A DNA stretch of 10,962 bases, from NCBI GenBank assembly GCA_013329175.1, contig DUKR01000055.1:1-10962 (forward strand), read 5' to 3'. Under the pieces are notes generated by a model. That model made no database searches and had not been told where the DNA came from. It worked only from the letters and a program-made list of their open reading frames with translations. The position numbers and the translations under genes are program-made. The DNA comes from Candidatus Woesearchaeota archaeon. GTDB lineage: Archaea; Nanobdellota; Nanobdellia; Woesearchaeales; UBA11716. Shown here piece by piece: positions 6,120-10,962 of the stretch. The stretch's first letter is position 1, and each line of letters starts with the position of its first letter.

Positions 6120-7283
6120 TCATAGCTCCTTTCTTTTGTGGTAGAAATGGTAGAGGCTGAGGATAATCAGCAGGATGACCGTTGCAAGGAGGAGCATAGT
6201 GAAGTCGTTTTGCTCTCCAATGGTTGCCATGCCAAGGCGCATCTTGATTGGAATGCTCAACTCTGCTGTTGTGCGCTCATGGGTGACACGCACCGTGAGG
6301 TTATAGATGCCGTCTGGCAGTGCTCCAGCCTCAAGGTAGGCTGTCACCACCGACGCTCCTGGTAGCAGTGCTGCTTCAGGCGTTGTGAACTGTGCAATTG
6401 CTTCGCCGCTGCTGTTTTTCATGATACCATAAGCAATAATTCCTGAGAGGTTTCTGTTCCATTCCAAGTAGAGGGTAATCCTTAGGGGGATGATGCCGGT
6501 AGTGAGAGGGTCAGCTTTAACTGAAGTGATGGCAATCTTTGGCTCTCCTATGCTGAATTCCTGCTGCAGGGAGAGATTTCCTGTGGCATAGGCAATTGAG
6601 GCGTGTGCTGCGTAGATGCCAGCGCCCTCCTTCGGCTGCCTGGTGAAGGCAAGCAGCGCATCGCCTCTGGCGCTGACTGCAGTATGTTTTTGCGGCAGGG
6701 CATTCAGCAGTTGCTCCCTGTCCTTGATGAGTATTGCCGCCGAGGCATTTTCTATTGCTTCTGCCCCTAAGTTGAAGAGAAGCACCACCACCCTTTGGGA
6801 TTGGCCCCGCTCAACTGATGGCACCAGAAGCCTTGCCTCAAGATGCTGCTTCGGATAGGGCACTCTTACAAGCAGCCTGTGGATGAGGGAAGGGCTTGCC
6901 GTGACCGCAGTGCCAGAGTTTTCTGCCCGCCCGCTCTGTACCTGGGTTACTGCTATGCTTGCTTCATGCACTCCTGGCCATTCCAAAGCCTGCGGAAGCG
7001 TGAGGAGGATTTCTGCTTGCTTTGCCCCCTCATCTCCAGCGAATGCAAGAGCGCTTTCCCTGAATGATACATAGGGAGCAAGCTCGCCTGATGCCAGAAG
7101 CGTAACTGAAATATCATTCTGCTCATTATTGATGATGGTAAGAGGGATGGCTTTGCTTAGGTTTGGCTCAAAGTCAATGATGGTCTTAGCAGGGATGATG
7201 CCAAGGGCAATTGCATCTGTTGCAGAAAGGAGCGCCATAACTAGCAGGATGCAAGCCACTGCGTTTCTCCTGTTATGAATCAT
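6120..7283 (-). CDS. Exported Ig-like protein with C-terminal membrane anchor (paralogue of 3942-5084)
   Basis: The protein has 387 residues. Residues 1-26 are a signal peptide (hydrophobic core 8-20, likely cut after AIA). Beta-rich domains lie at about 27-143, 144-246 and 247-348; the membrane helix is at 360-380 with the tail YHKRKEL inside. The family marks are IIPAKTIIDFEPNLSK (29-44), GELAPYV (66-72), RVPYP (140-144) and QEFSIGE (241-247), each matched in position by the paralogue. Cleanly spaced sequons are few (for example N236, N278, N328), unlike the upstream protein. It overlaps the 829-residue gene by ATGA and so should be made with it. A structural or anchoring surface role is inferred; no active-site motif is present. 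Confidence 0.85.
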   Translation of the reverse strand: MIHNRRNAVACILLVMALLSATDAIALGIIPAKTIIDFEPNLSKAIPLTIINNEQNDISVTLLASGELAPYVSFRESALAFAGDEGAKQAEILLTLPQALEWPGVHEASIAVTQVQSGRAENSGTAVTASPSLIHRLLVRVPYPKQHLEARLLVPSVERGQSQRVVVLLFNLGAEAIENASAAILIKDREQLLNALPQKHTAVSARGDALLAFTRQPKEGAGIYAAHASIAYATGNLSLQQEFSIGEPKIAITSVKADPLTTGIIPLRITLYLEWNRNLSGIIAYGIMKNSSGEAIAQFTTPEAALLPGASVVTAYLEAGALPDGIYNLTVRVTHERTTAELSIPIKMRLGMATIGEQNDFTMLLLATVILLIILSLYHFYHKRKEL

Positions 7284-9769
7284 GGCTGTTCGCCTTCTAT
7301 CAGTACACCAGCGTATTTTGTGCCTGGCGGCTCGTCAATGGGGACGGTGATTTTTATCTCTATCTGAGCGCTGTCATAGGCATCGGTATAGTTGAGGGAT
7401 GCTATGAGGGATTGTGCGGCTATTGAGATGTTCTCCCATGCTGCTGCGCTAGCGCTCCAGTTGAAGGAGCCTGCCTCCGTCGTGTTGCCAGCCATGAACT
7501 GGAAGTATTCTGTTCCAAGGCCTGCATAGCTTCTCTCCCAGAGGCTTACGTTTGCTGCAATGGTCAGGTTGAGGCGGACGTTTCCGTCGTTCTCCATTGA
7601 AAGCGGCAGCGGGGAATCAAGGGTTGTGTTCTTCGATTCGCCGATTGCAAGAGCGCCAAAGTCTATGCTGCCTAGCGTGAAGCGCAGGCTGAGATAAGAG
7701 GAGATGGTGAGATTCCTTACTGAGCTCCATTCACCGTACTCTATCCCATCATAGGCTCTTACTGTCCAGTTGTAGGCTGAGTCCGCATCAAGCTCCTGAG
7801 CAATGGTGTGGTTGGCAGCCTCGATACTCGTGACATTCACAAGGTCAGTGAAGCAGTCATTGCTTATGTCATTGCAGGAAAGCCTGGTGATGAGCAGCTC
7901 ATAGGTGACATTGTCATTGTCAGGGTTGGCATCCGCAGTCCAGTTGAAGTTTGACGTGCGGTTGATTGTTGATGCATTTGCCAATGGGTGGGAGAGGACC
8001 ACCTGCGAGGGCGGGGTGTTTGCAACGGTGAAGCAGCTGAGTCCTGATGCTGCGGTAAGCCCTCCACTGTCATTGATGGATAGGTTTGCACAGACATACG
8101 CGCCGCGGGTTGCGGTTATTGCTTTTGTGATGTTGATAACGTAGGATGTCCCGTTGATAGCGACTGCTGCGTCGCTTATGAATGAGCCTGAATCGTTGAA
8201 ACTGAAGAGGTAATGGCTGAGGTTGACGTCGTCGGTGAGGGTTGCAGACCAGTTGACGTAGCCGCCAACCCTAGTTGCGGTTGAGGCATTGCTGGCAAAG
8301 CCTGCAATGGAGGGCGCAGCGTTGCCTGTATAGGCAAAGACATAGGTTGCGTTGAGTCCAATGCCATCCTTATCCATGAGCTGGTCTCCTGATAGGTCAA
8401 CAGCTTCTGCTACAACCCTGTATGTCCCTGGGCCGTAGCTGAGGTTGGCTGTGGTGTAGTGAAGCGGATTCCAGAGCGCATCCAGCTTGATGAGGTTGCC
8501 TGCCCCAGCACTCGTGTTGACGAGCCTTTGCGTCCCTGTTGCTGTGTCGTTGACAATGACGTCATCGGTTATCCACTGGCCTGAATTGTTGAACTGGGTA
8601 TAGAGCAGCAGATAGACGCTCATGTTGGTGGTTCCGTTGTTCTGGAGTTTTGACTGGTTTGCCTCAGCCCACGTGTAATTTGAAAATCCTGCAACACTGA
8701 AGGTGAAGTTGATGCCAGGGTTCACCTCAAGCACCGAGCAGTCGGCGCAGCCAAAGCCGTCTTTTCTGATTTCAGGGTAGGCAATCTTTCCAGTGGTGAT
8801 GGTAATGTTAGCTGACGAATTCAATGCTGCAATGCTTCCATTGACATAGGCGAAATCTTCGGTTATCTCCACTGCATCAGAGAGGTTGATGGTGTTGTTG
8901 AGCACGAGGGTTTCATTCCATGCAATAAACCCGATGCCATCCCTTGCCAAAATGACGGACAGGTTAACGTTGTTGTTTTTGACATGGCTTAGGTTTGTGG
9001 TTCTGGGGCTGTCCATGAACTCGCTATAATCAATAGACGGCTGCTCGGGCAGGATAGTGATATTATACAGCTCTTTTGTGTTTGCAAATTCGAGGAGCGT
9101 TCCATCACTAGCGCAGGATGAATCAACTGTTATGTTTACTGAGCCGACTGCAACGGCCTGTGCGCTCCATGTTGTGTTTACTGTTGCCCCGAGGGAAACA
9201 TTGCCAAGGCTGTGCGTCGCATTCTCTCCGGTTGAGACATTGGCAACAGATGCGTTGGTGAAAGCGATGCTTGCGTTGCAGAATGTTCCATTTGCCCCAA
9301 GCATGGTTATGATTGCTGTTACGTTGAATGTGTCAGGGATATAGTATGCCGTATGGTTGTCAGGTGAATGTATGGATACATTTGCCTCTGAGCCTCTTTG
9401 CAGCAGGAAGTAGATGTTGGTAATGGTATCTCCAGGAGCAATGGAGAGGTTTGTAACGTTCTCTCCATAATGCGTAGCGTTCCATGACCTGATGACAATG
9501 GTTTCATTGTCAATTCCCATGACGTTGATGTCATAGCTGTTCTCAAACGTCGGAGGGCCTGTTGTAGAGGTGCGATAGGTAGTGTTGGAAAGGGTGAGAT
9601 TTATCCAGACTGGCGTAGTAAGCGCAGCATCCAGGCCATTGTTATCGAATACCTCTCCAAGGACGCGATGTAGTGAAGGCGGAGCGCTTAGTACAAGGAA
9701 GGAAACGAAAGCCAAGGCTACGGCGATTACACCAGCTGACTTGTACCATTCAGCTTTGGCGCTTCTCAT
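7280..9769 (-). CDS. Large exported, sequon-rich multidomain surface protein
   Basis: The protein has 829 residues. Residues 11-30 are an uncleaved-looking signal anchor; there is no second membrane segment. By hand I count about 58 N-x-S/T sequons spread over the whole ectodomain, about one per 14 residues, so heavy N-glycosylation is expected. Visible units are beta-rich domains at about 50-240 and 245-330; a region with DGFGCADCSVLEVNPG (337-352); a domain at 352-480; a fibronectin-like/cadherin-like pair at about 486-583 and 585-690 (PPSQVVLSHP ... AYNWTVRAYDGIEYGEWS); and a C-terminal module at 693-829 containing IDFG, SMENDGN and YDS...IEIKITVP, shared with the 213-residue protein. The start overlaps the regulator's stop as ATGA and is preceded by GGGGGGCAGGAA. 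It is probably an S-layer-like or adhesin-like component; which of the two cannot be decided from sequence. Confidence 0.88.
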   Translation of the reverse strand: MRSAKAEWYKSAGVIAVALAFVSFLVLSAPPSLHRVLGEVFDNNGLDAALTTPVWINLTLSNTTYRTSTTGPPTFENSYDINVMGIDNETIVIRSWNATHYGENVTNLSIAPGDTITNIYFLLQRGSEANVSIHSPDNHTAYYIPDTFNVTAIITMLGANGTFCNASIAFTNASVANVSTGENATHSLGNVSLGATVNTTWSAQAVAVGSVNITVDSSCASDGTLLEFANTKELYNITILPEQPSIDYSEFMDSPRTTNLSHVKNNNVNLSVILARDGIGFIAWNETLVLNNTINLSDAVEITEDFAYVNGSIAALNSSANITITTGKIAYPEIRKDGFGCADCSVLEVNPGINFTFSVAGFSNYTWAEANQSKLQNNGTTNMSVYLLLYTQFNNSGQWITDDVIVNDTATGTQRLVNTSAGAGNLIKLDALWNPLHYTTANLSYGPGTYRVVAEAVDLSGDQLMDKDGIGLNATYVFAYTGNAAPSIAGFASNASTATRVGGYVNWSATLTDDVNLSHYLFSFNDSGSFISDAAVAINGTSYVINITKAITATRGAYVCANLSINDSGGLTAASGLSCFTVANTPPSQVVLSHPLANASTINRTSNFNWTADANPDNDNVTYELLITRLSCNDISNDCFTDLVNVTSIEAANHTIAQELDADSAYNWTVRAYDGIEYGEWSSVRNLTISSYLSLRFTLGSIDFGALAIGESKNTTLDSPLPLSMENDGNVRLNLTIAANVSLWERSYAGLGTEYFQFMAGNTTEAGSFNWSASAAAWENISIAAQSLIASLNYTDAYDSAQIEIKITVPIDEPPGTKYAGVLIEGEQP

Positions 9770-10788
9770 TTCCTGCCCCCCGTTTCCTTTTTCATGGCCA
9801 AAGCATAGGCTGCCCAGATGGTCCGCGGGTCGCGATGCAGAATTCTTCCTATGCCTGAAAACGACAGCGCCAGCTTGTCATGCAGATAGAGCACGACAGA
9901 CTCAGGCGCAGTAAGCCCCTGTTTGAACTCAGAAACCGGAATGTGTAATCTGGAGCCAGCCACATCCCCTAGGTCTTTGCCTCTTCTGGCGTTGCGGTAT
10001 GCCTGGGATGCTGACTTCTCGCTGACGTGCAGAAGCCCTGCAATAGCCTTATTCCTGAAGCCTTTCTTATCACGAAGATAGTGCACAATGCTTTGCAGTA
10101 TTGTCCTCTCTTTGGAGAATACTGTATCTGGGATGCTGACTTGGCCAGATGCCGATGCAAGAATGTCGCTTACTGAAACATGGTATCGCTTTGTGACTGT
10201 TTGCGTAAAAGCCTTCAGTCCAATGAAGGCCTTGTCTTCAGCCAGGTCTTCTGCTGCTCTTTTTGCTGATTTTTTTTCTGCCCTTCTGAAAAGCGTCCAG
10301 ATAGTTCTCTGGTCTCGCCTGAGGATATCCGCAATGCCCCTGAATGATACTTTTTCTGTTATCCTGAGGTGAAAAACAACGCTTTCAAGGGCAGTCAATC
10401 CAGGCTTGAGCGCAGAAAGAGGAATGGCGTAGGCTGCTTTCTGCCTTGTGAATACCTCCTGCTGTATTGCTTTGCTGTTTCTGTATGCCTGCCAGACTGA
10501 CTTTTGGCTTATGTGGGCAATCTTTGCTATCTCACTATTTTTCAGGCTGCGCTCCTCTTTGAGATATTTTACAATAGACTGCAGTGCGGTAAGGCTTTCG
10601 TTGAAAACGTAGTCAGGAATGGTTATGGATTGCTGCAGAAGCTCCGCTATTTTGGCTTCAGTGGCAGGGTATTGCTTCCCGAATGCCTGAATCTCACTTT
10701 TGATATATCTGATGTGGGGGTCGTTTTGAAAGCTGCCGCTAGTTACATCGAGAGAAATCGCCCTTTTTTCAGCACTTTTTCTATTCAT
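9766..10788 (-). CDS. Four-unit helix-turn-helix regulator (A-B-A-B duplication)
   Basis: The protein has 340 residues, is cytoplasmic and lacks a ligand domain. Four HTH units lie at about 57-107, 122-173, 219-268 and 283-334. Units 1 and 3 share IPD-x-VF, LQSIV-x-YL and QAYRN (25 of 48 identical by eye); units 2 and 4 share IP-x-S, GLTA-x-ESVV and RD-x-RTIW (28 of 52). The halves, about 28-175 and 188-340, are offset by about 161 residues, so an ancestral two-HTH gene was duplicated in tandem. The RD-x-RTIW recognition-helix pattern recalls sigma-region-4-like HTH units common in DPANN archaea (recollection). It heads the operon and overlaps the big surface gene by ATGA, so it most likely controls the cluster and itself. 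Confidence 0.88.
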   Translation of the reverse strand: MNRKSAEKRAISLDVTSGSFQNDPHIRYIKSEIQAFGKQYPATEAKIAELLQQSITIPDYVFNESLTALQSIVKYLKEERSLKNSEIAKIAHISQKSVWQAYRNSKAIQQEVFTRQKAAYAIPLSALKPGLTALESVVFHLRITEKVSFRGIADILRRDQRTIWTLFRRAEKKSAKRAAEDLAEDKAFIGLKAFTQTVTKRYHVSVSDILASASGQVSIPDTVFSKERTILQSIVHYLRDKKGFRNKAIAGLLHVSEKSASQAYRNARRGKDLGDVAGSRLHIPVSEFKQGLTAPESVVLYLHDKLALSFSGIGRILHRDPRTIWAAYALAMKKETGGRK

Positions 10789-10789
10789 T

Positions 10790-10817
10790 TAAGTAATTTT
10801 ATCTATCTATGTAAGTA
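10790..10817. promoter_or_regulatory. Candidate operator: repeated TAAGTA
   Basis: TAAGTA occurs at 10790-10795 and again at 10812-10817, 22 bases apart, about two helical turns, placing both copies on one face of the DNA. They lie between the regulator's TATA-like box and its start codon. A protein with paired HTH units could bind such a direct repeat and repress its own transcription. The sequence is AT-rich, so chance is a real alternative. Confidence 0.3.
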
Positions 10818-10820
10818 TCT

Positions 10821-10830
10821 GTTTAAAAAG
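10821..10830 (-). promoter_or_regulatory. TATA-like box for the regulator and surface-protein operon
   Basis: The minus strand reads CTTTTTAAAC, centred about 37 bases before the ATG at 10788, predicting a leader of about 11 nt. It is the only TATA-like element I see ahead of the three ATGA-coupled genes down to 6120. Confidence 0.5.
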
Positions 10831-10878
10831 GTATAGAACTCCATAAGGGGTGCGAAGGAGAGATGGTATGCTGTAGCA

Positions 10879-10961
10879 CTTCACCAGCCTGAAAAGGAAT
10901 CGGGGTGGCCATGAGTGGCAAGCTTTGAGGGATATACGTGGGCATTCCCAGAAAATCATTC
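10879..10961 (-). repeat. Dispersed noncoding repeat, copy 2 (inverted partner at 44-159)
   Basis: Read on the minus strand, this stretch carries the same ordered blocks as copy 1: GATTTT then GGGAATGCCC (10949-10940), the ATATCCCTCAA...ACTCATGGC block (10935-10908), and TTTTCAGGCTGGTGAAG (10895-10879). It is shorter than copy 1 because both spacers are reduced, and it may continue past the window edge. It lies upstream of the regulator's promoter. A 50-codon minus-strand ORF crosses it but looks accidental. Confidence 0.7.
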
Positions 10962-10962
10962 A

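Noticed and set aside
10807..10959. 50-codon minus-strand ORF (starts MIFWECPRIS)
   Set aside because: It crosses repeat copy 2 and then the TATA-like box and candidate operator of the regulator; the matching frame in copy 1 is not preserved, so coding is unlikely.
1..10962. CRISPR array, tRNA, rRNA or insertion-sequence transposase
   Set aside because: I saw no regularly spaced direct repeats, cloverleaf-like segments, rRNA-like blocks or transposase motifs; the only long repeat is the inverted pair at the edges.

Overview
The window looks like chromosomal DNA of a DPANN-type archaeon, probably in or near the Woesearchaeota/Pacearchaeota/Diapherotrites. This is an inference from four things: archaeal TATA-like boxes 29-43 nt ahead of start codons, tight ATGA-coupled genes, Asn-rich exported proteins dense in N-glycosylation sequons, and a membrane-proximal 'ITGFAV' motif that I associate with these lineages. 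No rRNA, tRNA, CRISPR or transposase gene is visible.

Ten genes all lie on the minus strand; in order of transcription they run from high to low coordinates. (1) 10788-9766 is a regulator with four helix-turn-helix (HTH) units arranged A-B-A-B. (2) 9769-7280 is an 829-residue exported, sequon-rich multidomain surface protein. (3) 7283-6120 is a signal-peptide/C-terminally anchored Ig-like protein. These three are chained by ATGA overlaps behind one TATA box at about 10826. A second TATA box at about 6030 starts the pair (4) 5996-5784, a 70-residue one-pass membrane protein, and (5) 5787-5146, an anchored protein with an ITGFAV motif. A third, at about 5113, starts (6) 5084-3942, a paralogue of (3), then (7) 3945-3535, a small membrane-anchored beta domain, and (8) 3541-1778, a two-pass protein with extracellular Ig-like domains and a very long charged cytoplasmic helix ending in a SHOCT-like motif. 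Then come (9) 1683-577, a DUF5752-like domain fused to a long coiled coil, and (10) 535-203, a short coiled-coil protein, each with its own TATA-like box.

Taken together this reads as a cell-surface assembly locus: a dedicated regulator, a large glycosylated ectoprotein, several anchored Ig-like partners, and cytoplasmic charged-helix/coiled-coil proteins that could form the inner scaffold. The joint function is inference; the domain architectures and gene coupling are visible.

The outer edges (44-159 and 10879-10961) carry two diverged copies of one noncoding repeat in inverted orientation, facing inward around the whole cluster. The first 45 bases may hold the 3' end of a convergent plus-strand gene. 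No gene-free stretch exceeds 300 bases; the longest is 1-202, which holds that gene tail, a T-rich terminator and repeat copy 1.
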